DNA of 64,000 nucleotides from Caldicellulosiruptor kronotskyensis 2002. GTDB taxonomy: Bacteria > Bacillota > Thermoanaerobacteria > Caldicellulosiruptorales > Caldicellulosiruptoraceae. The first letter of the stretch is position 1. The number at the start of each line of letters is the position of its first letter. The notes under the pieces were generated by a model. The model saw only the letters and a list, made by a program, of their open reading frames with translations, did no database searches and had not been told where the DNA came from. Of this stretch, positions 10,770 through 19,127 are shown piece after piece. A program made the translations under genes and the position numbers. The stretch covers positions 1,234,501-1,298,500 of the forward strand of contig NC_014720.1 of assembly GCF_000166775.1 (NCBI RefSeq). The letters run 5' to 3'.

Positions 10770-11648
10770 TTGGAATTTGTTGAAAAGTCATTTGAAAATG
10801 GTTTGGAGCTTGTTAAGATATATTCAAAGACAAAAAATTCATATTTTACAGTTGCACCCGAGCGGGGTGCAATTGTTGTTTTACTCAATCTTTCAGGCAA
10901 AGAGATTCTTTATTTGAATGAGGCGACACTTTTTGACAGAACAAAAAACATAAGAGGCGGAATACCAGTTTTGTTCCCGATATGTGGAAGAGTTGTGGAC
11001 GGCAAGATTTTTTTCAAAGGTCAAGAGTTTGAGATGAAAAATCATGGATTTGCAAGAGACAGCAATTTTAATATAGCAGGGTACGTTGATATGCCAGACA
11101 AAAATGGTATAATTTTGAGGCTTTCAAGTAACGAATTTACAAAAAGGTTTTACCCATACGACTTTGAACTTTTGCTTCAATATTTGCTGAACGATGAAAT
11201 GTTTGAAGTAAAGATGATTGTTAAAAATGAGGATAGTAGTATAATGCCTTTTTATGCAGGATTTCACCCTTATTTTTTATGCAATAAAGAGGATTTTACT
11301 CTCAAGCTTGAATGTGAAAAGTGCTTTGACGATGTTGAAAAAAGGTTTATTGACCTTCAGGATTTCAAAGAGATTGATTTTTCAAAACCTGAGGTCAACC
11401 TTGACTTTTTGGATGTAGGAAGTAGCGAAGTTGAAATTACTCTTGACAGGGACAAAAAAATATTGCTTTTGAAAGATGAGAATTTTAAAAACATAGTAGT
11501 TTGGTCTTTAAAAGATTTTGATTTTGTATGTGTGGAGCCCTGGATGGGTGAACATGAAGGATATATCAACAATAAGTTTTATTACTTAGAGCCAGGGACA
11601 ATATTTGAAGGATGGTTTGCAATTAAACTTGCAAGCAAAGTAAAATAA
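10770..11648 (+). CDS. Aldose 1-epimerase family protein
   Basis: This is a galactose-mutarotase-like beta-sandwich protein. 'KNHGFARD' supplies one histidine of the active-site type, 'AGFHPYF' the second, and 'CVEPWMGEHEGY' the acidic C-terminal residues. Such enzymes interconvert alpha and beta anomers of hexoses; some act on hexose-6-phosphates. The frame opens at TTG 10746, but TTG 10770 lies nine bases after AAGGGGAGG, so the mature start is probably there (292 residues). It lies between guaB and the lar genes with short gaps and may be co-transcribed. Confidence 0.82.
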   Translation: MEFVEKSFENGLELVKIYSKTKNSYFTVAPERGAIVVLLNLSGKEILYLNEATLFDRTKNIRGGIPVLFPICGRVVDGKIFFKGQEFEMKNHGFARDSNFNIAGYVDMPDKNGIILRLSSNEFTKRFYPYDFELLLQYLLNDEMFEVKMIVKNEDSSIMPFYAGFHPYFLCNKEDFTLKLECEKCFDDVEKRFIDLQDFKEIDFSKPEVNLDFLDVGSSEVEITLDRDKKILLLKDENFKNIVVWSLKDFDFVCVEPWMGEHEGYINNKFYYLEPGTIFEGWFAIKLASKVK

Positions 11649-11668
11649 AAGAGGCAGGGATTAAAACA

Positions 11669-12475
11669 TTGGTGGATAAAAAAATTGCATATGAAAAACT
11701 TGAAAGGCTAAAAGAAATTATAAAAAGCTATGAAAGCGTTCTTGTTGCATTTTCGGGGGGAGTTGACTCTACATTTTTGTTAAAGGTTTCGTTTGATGTT
11801 CTGGGGAAAAAAGCCATTGGAGTATTTTCAAGTTCAGTTTTGAGCCCGCAAAGGGAAAAAGAAGATGCAGCAAAGCTTGCAAAAGACATTGGAGCAAGGC
11901 TGATTGTTATAGAGAGAGACGTTTTTTCAAATAAGGATTTTATGAAAAATGATAGGCTTAGATGCTATTATTGCAAGAAAGATTTGATAAAGAGATTAAA
12001 AGTATTAAAAGAGGAGTTAAATCTAAACGAAATAGTTGAAGGTTCAAATATAGATGACCTTCAGGATTTTAGACCCGGCAGAAAAGCTCTTGAAGAGGAA
12101 GGTATCAAAAGCCCCCTCTTTGAAGCAGAACTTACAAAAGAGGAGATAAGGTATCTGTCGAAAGAGCTTGGGCTTTCCACATATAAAAAACATTCTTCTG
12201 CATGTTTGGTTACAAGAATTCCATATGGTGATGAAATTACATTGGAAAAACTTCAAATGATAGAAAAGGCAGAAGATTTTTTGGTTCAAAAAGGATTTTC
12301 GCAGGTAAGAGTAAGACATCACGGAGCTATTGCGCGAATTGAGGTTGCAAAAGAGGAGCTTTCAAGGTTTTTCGACCTTAAACTGATTGATGAAGTTTCA
12401 AACGCTTTGAAAGCCTTGGGATTTAAGTATGTAACGCTTGACCTTTCCGGCTACAGGACAGGAAGCATGAACTGA
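11669..12475 (+). CDS. larE: LarE, sulfur transferase of nickel-pincer cofactor synthesis
   Basis: LarE adenylates the carboxylates of pyridinium mononucleotide dicarboxylate and installs sulfur, making the thio-acid ligands of the nickel-pincer nucleotide. The 268-residue protein has the PP-loop 'AFSGGVDST' (27-35), 'EGSNIDDLQDFRPGR', and three cysteines in the positions C99, C102 ('RCYYC') and C179 ('SSACLVTRIPYG'). That three-cysteine set fits the [4Fe-4S] type described for Thermotoga LarE rather than the single sacrificial cysteine of Lactobacillus. The start is TTG 11669 or GTG 11672. It is first in larE-larB-larC; no larA lies nearby. Confidence 0.9.
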   Translation: MVDKKIAYEKLERLKEIIKSYESVLVAFSGGVDSTFLLKVSFDVLGKKAIGVFSSSVLSPQREKEDAAKLAKDIGARLIVIERDVFSNKDFMKNDRLRCYYCKKDLIKRLKVLKEELNLNEIVEGSNIDDLQDFRPGRKALEEEGIKSPLFEAELTKEEIRYLSKELGLSTYKKHSSACLVTRIPYGDEITLEKLQMIEKAEDFLVQKGFSQVRVRHHGAIARIEVAKEELSRFFDLKLIDEVSNALKALGFKYVTLDLSGYRTGSMN

Positions 12476-12502
12476 TTTAACACGAAAGGAAGAAGGTATG
12501 AT

Positions 12503-13264
12503 ATGGATGTAAGAAGAATACTTGAGGATGTCAGAGACGGCAAAATTTCGGTTGACGAGGCACTGAAGGCTTTTGCCAAGATGCCGTTTGAAGACATTGA
12601 CTTTGCAAAGATTGACCATCACCGCAAGCTCAGACAGGGTATGTCTGAGGTAATCTTTTGCGAAGGAAAGACAAAAGAGCAGATTTTGAAGATTTTTGAG
12701 AGGATGATTGAAAGAGGAGAAGTAAACATTATTGGCACAAGGGCAAGCAGAGAGCAGTACCAGTATCTACAAGAACATCTAAAAGATGATGTGATATATT
12801 ATGAAACAGGTAGAATTATCTGTGCAAAGAGGGTTGAAATTATCAAAAATCCAAAAGGACACGTTGCAGTTGTGTCTGCTGGAACTGCCGATTTGAAGGT
12901 GGCGGAAGAAGCAGCTATAGTTTTAGAGATTTTAGGGAACAATGTAAAGAGGATGTACGATGTTGGTGTTGCGGGAATCCACAGGCTGTTTGCACACCTT
13001 GATGATATTCAATCAGCAAATGCAGTTGTTGCAGTTGCCGGTATGGAAGGTGCACTTGCGTCAGTTGTTGCTGGGCTTGTTTCAAAACCTGTTATTGCTG
13101 TTCCAACATCTGTTGGTTATGGGGCAAATTTTAAAGGTCTTTCAGCTCTTCTTACTATGTTAAACTCCTGTGCAAATGGTGTTAGTGTGGTCAACATTGA
13201 TAATGGATTTGGTGCAGCTATTGTTGCCCATATGATAAATTCGCTTGCAAATCAGAACTTGTAA
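12503..13264 (+). CDS. larB: LarB, NaAD carboxylase/hydrolase of nickel-pincer cofactor synthesis
   Basis: LarB carboxylates the pyridinium ring of nicotinic acid adenine dinucleotide and splits off AMP, giving the substrate of LarE. The 253-residue protein has an N-terminal helical part ('RRILEDVRDGKISVDEALKA') and a C-terminal PurE-like carboxylase domain with 'VSAGTADLKVAEEAA', 'YDVGVAGIHRL' and 'VAVAGMEGALASVVAGL'. The length is as expected for the family. The ATG follows AGGAAGAAGG. It lies 27 bp after larE and 29 bp before larC. Confidence 0.92.
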   Translation: MDVRRILEDVRDGKISVDEALKAFAKMPFEDIDFAKIDHHRKLRQGMSEVIFCEGKTKEQILKIFERMIERGEVNIIGTRASREQYQYLQEHLKDDVIYYETGRIICAKRVEIIKNPKGHVAVVSAGTADLKVAEEAAIVLEILGNNVKRMYDVGVAGIHRLFAHLDDIQSANAVVAVAGMEGALASVVAGLVSKPVIAVPTSVGYGANFKGLSALLTMLNSCANGVSVVNIDNGFGAAIVAHMINSLANQNL

Positions 13265-13293
13265 AGAAGGAAAAAAAGAGGAGGAAATTTTTT

Positions 13294-14043
13294 ATGATTC
13301 TCTATTTTGATGCAATCTCAGGCCTTGCGGGTGATATGCTTGTTGCATCGCTGATTGACTGTGGAGTTGATTTTGAGTATATAAAATCAAATATTTCCCT
13401 TTTAAAGCTTGACGTGGAGCTTTCGATTGAGGAGAAATTTGTAAATGGTATTAAAGCAAAAAGATTTATAGTAAATACTATCTCACATGAACATGACCAT
13501 CACAGCGATAGCACCCATCATCACAGAACTTTTAAAGATATAAAAAAGATTCTTTTAGAGAGTTCTTTGCCAGAGGCTGTAAAAGAGATGTCGATAAAAA
13601 TATTTGAAAAGATAGCTTTGGCAGAGGCTAAGGTGCACGGCAAAAACCCAGAAGAAATTTCTTTCCACGAGGTTGGAGCAGATGATTCAATAGTGGATAT
13701 TGTTGCATTTTCTCTTTGTATAGACAATTTAAAGCCTGAAAAAATAGTATTTTCGCCTCTTTGTGACGGCAGAGGTTTTACAAAATCGATGCACGGGATT
13801 ATTCCCGTGCCAGCACCAGCTGTTTTGGAGATAGCAAGGCAAAATGGTATTCCACTTTCCACAAAGGATATTGAATCTGAACTTATAACCCCAACAGGCA
13901 TTGGTATTGCAGCAGCAGTTGCAAGCTCATTTTCCCAAATGCCGAGTATGACCATCGAAAAGATTGGGTATGGTGCAGGGACAAAAGAACTTCCTATTCC
14001 CAATGTTGTAAGGGCTATAGTTGGAAAAAAAACTGAATTTTGA
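13294..14043 (+). CDS. larC: LarC N-terminal part (LarC1), nickel insertase
   Basis: LarC inserts nickel into the pincer nucleotide in a CTP-dependent reaction. This 249-residue frame has the LarC start 'ILYFDAISGLAGDM', the histidine-rich metal-binding stretch at residues 65-77, and the conserved 'SFHEVGADDSIVDI' and 'ELITPTGIGI' blocks. It stops at TGA 14041-14043, shortly after an A8 run (14025-14032). The rest of LarC continues in another frame (14021-14413). A natural LarC1/LarC2 split with a programmed frameshift is known in Lactobacillus plantarum, so this is probably expression control rather than decay. Confidence 0.9.
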   Translation: MILYFDAISGLAGDMLVASLIDCGVDFEYIKSNISLLKLDVELSIEEKFVNGIKAKRFIVNTISHEHDHHSDSTHHHRTFKDIKKILLESSLPEAVKEMSIKIFEKIALAEAKVHGKNPEEISFHEVGADDSIVDIVAFSLCIDNLKPEKIVFSPLCDGRGFTKSMHGIIPVPAPAVLEIARQNGIPLSTKDIESELITPTGIGIAAAVASSFSQMPSMTIEKIGYGAGTKELPIPNVVRAIVGKKTEF

Positions 14044-14413
14044 TGGTGATTATTTTGAGATATTTGCAAACGTTGATGATATGACAGGCGAACACCTTTC
14101 GCTTGCGCTTGAGAAAATAATGCAAAGCGGTGCGTTGGATGTCTATTTTACTCCAATTTTCATGAAAAAAGGTAGGCCAGCTTACAAGATTGGGGTTATA
14201 ACAAAAGCCAAAAACTTTGAGAATGTAGCCTCTGCAATCTTTCGCTGGACATCTACAATTGGTATAAGATTTGTAAAGATGCAAAGAATAGAGATGGAAA
14301 GACAGGAGAAAAGAATTCAGGATAATCCCGAGCTGAGGTTAAAGATAAGTTCTTATGAGGATATTAAAAAAATCAAACTTGAATTTGAAGATATTAAAAA
14401 ATTGACTGAATAA
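14021..14413 (+). CDS. larC: LarC C-terminal part (LarC2), second frame of larC
   Basis: This frame carries the C-terminal LarC domain: 'DYFEIFANVDDMTGEHL', where family members have a 'NIDDMT' block, then 'GRPAYKIGVI' and an ending rich in lysine. It has no good start codon or Shine-Dalgarno of its own (only TTG at 14021), so it is most likely made by frameshifting from LarC1. The shift needed is +1 (or -2): the -1 frame meets TGA at once (14034-14036). Loss of one A from the A8 run in the transcript would give the same fusion, reading GKKLNFDGD. Confidence 0.85.
   Translation: MEKKLNFDGDYFEIFANVDDMTGEHLSLALEKIMQSGALDVYFTPIFMKKGRPAYKIGVITKAKNFENVASAIFRWTSTIGIRFVKMQRIEMERQEKRIQDNPELRLKISSYEDIKKIKLEFEDIKKLTE
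14025..14032 (+). promoter_or_regulatory. larC: A8 slippage site joining larC1 and larC2
   Basis: Eight consecutive A residues follow GG and lie 8 bases before the LarC1 stop. Both frames are readable through this run and join conserved LarC sequence on either side, so it is the likely place for ribosomal or transcriptional slippage. Confidence 0.6.
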
Positions 14414-14430
14414 TAAAAAAGATGAGAAAA

Positions 14431-14466
14431 GGGGCAGTCCAAAAAATACTTTGGATAGCCCCTTTC
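14431..14466. terminator. Bidirectional terminator between larC and ychF
   Basis: GGGGC-A-GTCCAAA (14431-14443) pairs with TTTGGAT-A-GCCCC (14450-14463) with an internal mismatch, followed by TTTC on the + strand and preceded by TTTTCTC in minus-strand sense. It separates the convergent larC and ychF units. Confidence 0.75.
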
Positions 14467-14484
14467 TTGCAATATACAATATCT

Positions 14485-15573
14485 TTATACATTAAACCTG
14501 AATATAACCACATCACCATCTTGCATGACGTAATCTTTCCCTTCTGACCTGACAAACCCTTTTTCTTTTGCCTGAGCAAACCCGCCACACTCTACCAGCA
14601 CTTCAAACGGCACAACTTCAGCTCTTATAAATCCTTTTTCAAAATCGCTGTGGATTTTGCCAGCCGCCTGAGGGGCTTTTGTTCCTTTTTTAATTGTCCA
14701 TGCTCTTACTTCTTTTTCTCCTGCTGTCAAAAACGAAATCAGCCCCAAAAGCCTGTATCCTGCCTGGATTAAATTGTCAAGTCCCGATTTTTCAATGCCA
14801 AGTTCTTTTAAGAATTCTTTCTTTTCTTCATCTGGCAGATCAGCAATTTCCTCTTCGATTTTAGCGCAGATGACAATTACTTCTGACCCTTCTTCTGCTG
14901 CGATTTCCTTTACTACTTTTACATATTCATTTTCTTTTCCAATATCCTTTTCAGAGATATTAGCTGCATAAATTGTAGGTTTGAATGTAAGAAGATTGAG
15001 CGAATTTACAAATTTTAAATCGTCTTCATCATCGAATTTGAGCGTTCTTGCCATTTTGCCACTTTCCAATGTAGAATAAATCTTTTCCATGATTTCAAGT
15101 TCATGTGCTGCTTCTTTGTTATTTTTTGCAAGTTTTCTTGTCTTGTCAAGCCTTCTTTCCAGCATTTCCATGTCAGCAAAGATCAGTTCTAAATTGATTG
15201 TTTCAATGTCTCTTCTTGGGTTTACACTTCCTTCCACATGGACTATATCAGTATCGTCAAAACAGCGAACAACATGAACAATTGCGTCAACCTCTCTTAT
15301 ATGAGACAAAAACTTATTGCCAAGGCCTTCACCTTTGCTTGCACCTTTTACAAGCCCTGCAATGTCAACAAATTCAATAAAAGCAGGTGTCACCTTTTCA
15401 GGATTGTATATTCTGGCAAGTACATCGAGTCTTTCATCAGGCACTGCGACAACTCCCACGTTGGGTTCAATTGTACAAAAAGGGTAGTTGGCAGCTTCTG
15501 CACCCGCTTTTGTTATAGCATTAAAGAGAGTACTCTTGCCTACATTTGGAAGTCCAACAATACCAAGTCGCAT
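14485..15573 (-). CDS. ychF: Redox-regulated ATPase/GTPase YchF (Obg family)
   Basis: The 362-residue protein has the Obg-family G domain: P-loop 'GLPNVGKST' (residues 7-15), switch 'NYPFCTIEPNVG', and 'VDIAGLVKGASKGEGLGN'. A coiled-coil insertion comes next, then the C-terminal TGS domain ending 'YVMQDGDVVIFRFNV'. YchF binds ATP in preference to GTP and associates with ribosomes; its exact role is unsettled. The length is normal. The start ATG at 15573 has AGGGGGC upstream. Confidence 0.96.
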   Translation of the reverse strand: MRLGIVGLPNVGKSTLFNAITKAGAEAANYPFCTIEPNVGVVAVPDERLDVLARIYNPEKVTPAFIEFVDIAGLVKGASKGEGLGNKFLSHIREVDAIVHVVRCFDDTDIVHVEGSVNPRRDIETINLELIFADMEMLERRLDKTRKLAKNNKEAAHELEIMEKIYSTLESGKMARTLKFDDEDDLKFVNSLNLLTFKPTIYAANISEKDIGKENEYVKVVKEIAAEEGSEVIVICAKIEEEIADLPDEEKKEFLKELGIEKSGLDNLIQAGYRLLGLISFLTAGEKEVRAWTIKKGTKAPQAAGKIHSDFEKGFIRAEVVPFEVLVECGGFAQAKEKGFVRSEGKDYVMQDGDVVIFRFNV

Positions 15574-15614
15574 TTTTCTTTTTTGCCCCCTATGAAAATC
15601 TTTTGTTTTTTACA

Positions 15615-15643
15615 AATAAACAGTATAGAATACTTTGTGTCAA
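15615..15643 (-). promoter_or_regulatory. Promoter for ychF
   Basis: On the minus strand TTGACA (15643-15638) is followed after 17 bp by TTTATT (15620-15615), about 40 bp before the ychF start codon. The -35 box is perfect and the -10 box is weak. Confidence 0.5.
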
Positions 15644-15671
15644 AAATCAATTTAGAATTATTCAAAATAAA

Positions 15672-15715
15672 ATGCCACCTTGCTTTACTTTTTTAGTTAT
15701 TTTACAAGGTGGCAT
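15672..15715 (-). terminator. Terminator of the small gene at 15735-15893
   Basis: ATGCCACCTTG (15715-15705, read on the minus strand) pairs perfectly with CAAGGTGGCAT (15682-15672) over 11 bp. It is followed on the minus strand by TTTATTTTG. Confidence 0.75.
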
Positions 15716-15734
15716 CAAAATTTTCAAAAGCATT

Positions 15735-15893
15735 TCAATCTTTTCTAAGTTTTTTCCCGATTATCATTCCAATCATCATACCCTTAAAAAGCCCTGTAAG
15801 ATAAGAGCCGAGCATACACAGCATATTCTTTTTTGCCTTGAGCATGCTGTATCTACTTCTTTGGCGATTATACAGCTTTCTTGTTCTGACCAT
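15735..15893 (-). CDS. Very small basic protein with a glycine/methionine-rich hydrophobic end
   Basis: A 52-residue frame runs from ATG 15893-15891 to TGA 15737-15735. It is supported by a strong GAGGGGGAG site eight bases before the ATG and a perfect terminator just after the stop. The product is strongly basic at the N-terminus (MVRTRKLYNRQRSRY) and then hydrophobic, with 'GLFKGMMIGMIIGKK'. I do not recognise it. The design, a basic head and one short hydrophobic segment, suggests a membrane-associated or nucleic-acid-binding miniprotein. Confidence 0.6.
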   Translation of the reverse strand: MVRTRKLYNRQRSRYSMLKAKKNMLCMLGSYLTGLFKGMMIGMIIGKKLRKD

Positions 15894-15941
15894 TTTTAAT
15901 CTCCCCCTCTTTCTATTAATGTGTGCAACTGAAGAGGGGGA

Positions 15942-16610
15942 TTATACATCATATTCTCTGTATTTTCGAGAAAGCAAAAGCACCCTTTGAACGTAGTTTA
16001 TAGTCTCATCAAACGGTGGAATTCCACCAAACTTTAAAACGTTTGCTGGACCTGCATTGTAAGCTGCCAGCGCAAGTTCAATGTTTCCATCAAACTCTTC
16101 AATCTTTTCCTTCAAATATCTTATCCCACCGTCTAAGTTTTCAATAGGGTCATATGGGTTTACACCAAGAGATTTTGCAGTTTGAGGCATAAGCTGCATA
16201 AGACCAATTGCGCCAGCCTTTGAGACTGCATCTTGACGAAAACCTGATTCTGCTTCAATTACGCTCAAGACAAGGCTTGGCAAAACTCCATATTGTTTTG
16301 CCTTTTGTGTTGCGATTGATATTATATCGTCTTTTCTAAGATTAAATTTGTCGGTCGAAGGCTCAAAAGAATAGCTTGAGCTTTGCAGGTTGTAGCTGCC
16401 AAGTCTTTTGTTCAAAATAATATCTGCAGCTTTTGTCTGTGTGCTCAAAATTGGTGTATCAGTTTCTACATTGGTTGTTTGAACGGCATTTTCAAAGCTC
16501 TGCACAAATATATCTTTAAAATTTTGGGGCAGGTTAGTTTTGCTTGATATTCTTTGCGCTATCTGGGAAAATTTCTGCGCAATAAAATCCTGAACATTAT
16601 AAATTGCCAT
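15942..16610 (-). CDS. Lytic transglycosylase (SLT domain)
   Basis: The 222-residue protein has a goose-lysozyme-like transglycosylase domain at its C-terminus: catalytic Glu121 in 'EAESGFRQDA', followed by 'GAIGLMQLMPQTA', 'NLDGGIRYLKE' and 'ALAAYNAGPANV'. These enzymes cleave peptidoglycan with formation of 1,6-anhydro ends. No clear signal peptide is present. The N-terminal 100 residues are low-complexity and resemble those of flagellum-associated or prophage-type transglycosylases, so the export route is unclear. The start ATG follows GAGGGG. Confidence 0.9.
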   Translation of the reverse strand: MAIYNVQDFIAQKFSQIAQRISSKTNLPQNFKDIFVQSFENAVQTTNVETDTPILSTQTKAADIILNKRLGSYNLQSSSYSFEPSTDKFNLRKDDIISIATQKAKQYGVLPSLVLSVIEAESGFRQDAVSKAGAIGLMQLMPQTAKSLGVNPYDPIENLDGGIRYLKEKIEEFDGNIELALAAYNAGPANVLKFGGIPPFDETINYVQRVLLLSRKYREYDV

Positions 16611-16648
16611 AACAAAATCCCCTCAAGCTACTTTATTTTTAAAAGCCT

Positions 16649-16903
16649 TTAGCATTCAAGATTCATATACTGAAGTTTCACGTGCTCAAGCTGTTTCACA
16701 TCGTTTTCAAATGCTTTTATCTCATCCTCTGTTGCCTGCATGTGCAAGATGATAAGTCCCTGGTTTGAACAGCTCTCACCTGCCTCATGAATTCCAAGTC
16801 TTGTTTTGATTAGACAACCATGTTTCGTTAAAATTTCCTGAAGTTTTGGTGCATCATGCAACCTGTTGTCAACTAAAATTGCAGCTATAAAAGTTTTGCA
16901 CAT
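16649..16903 (-). CDS. Small ACT/NikR-like fold protein (TM1266-type putative regulator)
   Basis: This 84-residue protein resembles the TM1266 family, annotated as a putative iron-only hydrogenase system regulator with a ferredoxin-like fold. Visible features are a 'KTFIAAILVDNR' first strand, 'LGIHEAGESCSNQGLIILHM' in the middle and a C-terminal 'VKLQYMNLEC'. The frame begins at TTG 16909, but ATG 16903 lies nine bases after GAGGAGG and is the better start. It stands between the transglycosylase and the chemoreceptor genes on the same strand; no hydrogenase gene lies nearby. Confidence 0.7.
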   Translation of the reverse strand: MCKTFIAAILVDNRLHDAPKLQEILTKHGCLIKTRLGIHEAGESCSNQGLIILHMQATEDEIKAFENDVKQLEHVKLQYMNLEC

Positions 16904-16926
16904 TTTCAAAACCCTCCTCTTTATTT

Positions 16927-18744
16927 TTATAATCGGTATTTTGAAAGCTCTTCTTTAAACACATTTGAAAGATTTTCCAGATCAGTAACCTTGTTCAAAA
17001 GCTCTTTTATGCTTTCTGCATACATGGAAATTGAAGCCGCCATCTCCTGTGCAGATGCAGAGTTTTCTTGAGATATTGCCGAAAGAGATGTAATTGTTTC
17101 GAATACACTTGAAATCCTCTCGGCTTCCTGCGAAAGAGATTCAATTTGCAAAATTAAAGTCTCAACCACATTTGATATTCTTTCAATGTTTTGATTGTTA
17201 TTATTCACCACGTCATTTAAAGTAGATTCACTCTTTGTGAGTTTTTCAAACTGCTGGGTCAAAATTGTCGACAGATTTTCAATCTCCTCCACAAATGTTT
17301 TGAGGTTTTTGTTAATTGTCTTTGCAAACGACATGGTGCTATCTGCAAGCTTTCTTATCTCATCTGCGACAACTGCAAATCCAACACCGACATTTCCAGC
17401 TCTTGCAGCTTCAATTGAAGCATTGAGAGCAAGCATATTTATCTGGTTTGAAATCTCTGCAACTGTTGATGTTATCTTCATAACCTCGTTTGCCTCTTCA
17501 GAAAGTTTACTACCTTTTTGAACTATTTCAGAAAACTCGGTGCTGATTCTGTTTATATCCTTTGCAGCTTCACTTATGTCTTTTCCAGAATTATTAAGGA
17601 TTTGATTAACATCGGTCAAAATATCTTTTGTTTGAGTTTGTTGAGAAACAATTTGTTTAAGATTTTCAATATTTTCATTCAAAGTTGTTACAGCCTTTTC
17701 AATTTCTTCTGCCTGATGAACAGCACCTTGAGCAACATCATTTACAATTCCAGCAACAGAATCAGAAAGATTTTTCATCTTGTCAGCAATCTCTTTTATG
17801 TTTTTAGAGAAGTTATATATCTCGTCACTTCCGCCTTTGAGTAAAAGCAAATCTTTTTTTACAGAAGATTTTGTAGTTGCTAACATTTTTGCGAAGTTTT
17901 CTAATTTGTCATTTGTCTTTATTATCAGTGAGCCGCTAAAGTCTAAATTCTTAAGTGAATTCAATTCGTCATAAATAGGCTTTAATGGTCTTAAGATGAA
18001 AAAAGCCGCAATGAATGTGGTTATGAAAGTTAGACCTGCCATAAGAAGATGGTTGACATATTCAGTTTTGTTTGGGTTAAGTATGAAGCTTAAAACTATG
18101 ACAGCGATGCTTGAGAATATAGAAATCTTAAACTCTAAGGATTTTATAAAACCTAAACCTGCTATTATATTAAAATAAGCTTTTTTAACCTTTCGGTTTG
18201 TCTTTTCAAATTTAATTCTAATCTTTAGATGATAAAATCCTTCACCATCTTTGAACCTTTCAAGCTCTTCAAAGTCAAGTTTTTCATTGAAAAATTCAGC
18301 ACTTCCTTCAAGAAGACCAAGGAAATAATCATAAAATCCTCTTTTGGACACATATGTTATGTAGGCCTCGTTTGGCGATATCTCTTCAAAGATTATTCTG
18401 GGTGGTTTTGCACCTTTTATCATTCGAGTAAGCTGGCTGTGGACATCATCCATATATTCTAAAAAACCTTTTAGTGATAACCTTTGAAAATATGAAGGGA
18501 ACCATTTACTAAAGGTTCTTATGTTGTTTTTTCCAATCTCTCTCCACATCTGCGATGGAAGAATATTTGCCTTTTCGCACGCCTTCTCAATCATCCTGTG
18601 AACAAGCTCATCGTCAATATCATCTGTTGGTGAAATTATTACCGACTCATCGAGCCCCATACCTTGCTTTGCATACTTTTTAACATCATCTCCCCATATA
18701 TTTCCAATTGTTTCAAGCCAGGTTAAAACAACAGTTCCTTTCAA
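16927..18744 (-). CDS. Methyl-accepting chemotaxis protein with N-terminal H-NOX heme domain
   Basis: The start is TTG 18744, ten bases after AGAAGGGGG; the frame extends further upstream without support. From this start the residues match the H-NOX domain of the Thermoanaerobacter tengcongensis chemoreceptor at the same numbers: proximal heme ligand H102, the YxSxR motif Y131/S133/R135, and the distal O2-binding triad W9, N74 and Y140. The H-NOX domain covers about 1-185, two membrane helices lie near 210-270, and the C-terminal half is an MCP signalling coil with '[15 protein letters not shown]'. It should report O2 (or NO) to the CheA kinase. Confidence 0.93.
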   Translation of the reverse strand: MKGTVVLTWLETIGNIWGDDVKKYAKQGMGLDESVIISPTDDIDDELVHRMIEKACEKANILPSQMWREIGKNNIRTFSKWFPSYFQRLSLKGFLEYMDDVHSQLTRMIKGAKPPRIIFEEISPNEAYITYVSKRGFYDYFLGLLEGSAEFFNEKLDFEELERFKDGEGFYHLKIRIKFEKTNRKVKKAYFNIIAGLGFIKSLEFKISIFSSIAVIVLSFILNPNKTEYVNHLLMAGLTFITTFIAAFFILRPLKPIYDELNSLKNLDFSGSLIIKTNDKLENFAKMLATTKSSVKKDLLLLKGGSDEIYNFSKNIKEIADKMKNLSDSVAGIVNDVAQGAVHQAEEIEKAVTTLNENIENLKQIVSQQTQTKDILTDVNQILNNSGKDISEAAKDINRISTEFSEIVQKGSKLSEEANEVMKITSTVAEISNQINMLALNASIEAARAGNVGVGFAVVADEIRKLADSTMSFAKTINKNLKTFVEEIENLSTILTQQFEKLTKSESTLNDVVNNNNQNIERISNVVETLILQIESLSQEAERISSVFETITSLSAISQENSASAQEMAASISMYAESIKELLNKVTDLENLSNVFKEELSKYRL

Positions 18745-18803
18745 GCCTATATTTCCCCCTTCTAATAAAGTGCGATATATTAAAATAATACCACAAAAAA
18801 TGA

Positions 18804-18832
18804 AAAAGAGCACAACTTTTATGTGCTCTTTT
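18804..18832 (-). terminator. Terminator overlapping the end of the 66-residue gene
   Basis: AAAAGAGCACA (18832-18822, minus-strand sense) pairs with TGTGCTCTTTT (18814-18804), 11 bp around a 7-base loop, and is followed by TCATTTTTTG. The stop codon of the 18819-19019 gene lies inside the hairpin. Confidence 0.75.
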
Positions 18833-19019
18833 CAATTCTTCTTTGTGCTTCGCTTTCTATAAGTCTGTCCAAAAATATTGATTTTTCAAATACTTCTTTT
18901 CGTGCGATAATGCCTTTGTCAACCAAAACTTCAATTAGCGAGGTTATCATCAAGGTGTTTTTATAGTCAACCTCTTTGAGCTGTGAAATCTGAGACAAAA
19001 TATCAATTGATCCTTTCAT
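18819..19019 (-). CDS. Small helical protein of unknown function
   Basis: This 66-residue protein is predicted to be mostly helical: '[11 protein letters not shown]' leads into a leucine/isoleucine-rich helix, then '[22 protein letters not shown]', which looks like a small coiled or winged segment. It starts at ATG 19019 behind GAGAGGT. It is the gene just before the H-NOX chemoreceptor on the same strand, but a terminator separates them, so co-expression is uncertain. I do not recognise the family. Confidence 0.6.
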   Translation of the reverse strand: MKGSIDILSQISQLKEVDYKNTLMITSLIEVLVDKGIIARKEVFEKSIFLDRLIESEAQRRIEKST

Positions 19020-19127
19020 TTGACCTCAATACCTCTCTTTCCATCAAAAATTTTAATTGCTATCATTTTGATTATTGGCTAAAATGTAATTGACTATACA
19101 TCTGATGAAAACGGAGGGATTAATATA

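Noticed and set aside
14025-14043. Classic -1 ribosomal frameshift at the larC A-run
   Set aside because: The -1 frame reaches TGA at 14034-14036 immediately, so it cannot produce LarC2.
13521-14069. 182-residue minus-strand frame opposite larC
   Set aside because: It is the antisense shadow of larC1, with no ribosome site and a composition dictated by the coding strand.
13294-14413. larC as a plain pseudogene
   Set aside because: Both halves are well conserved up to the same A-run, and a split larC with frameshifting is known in another species, so decay is the weaker explanation.
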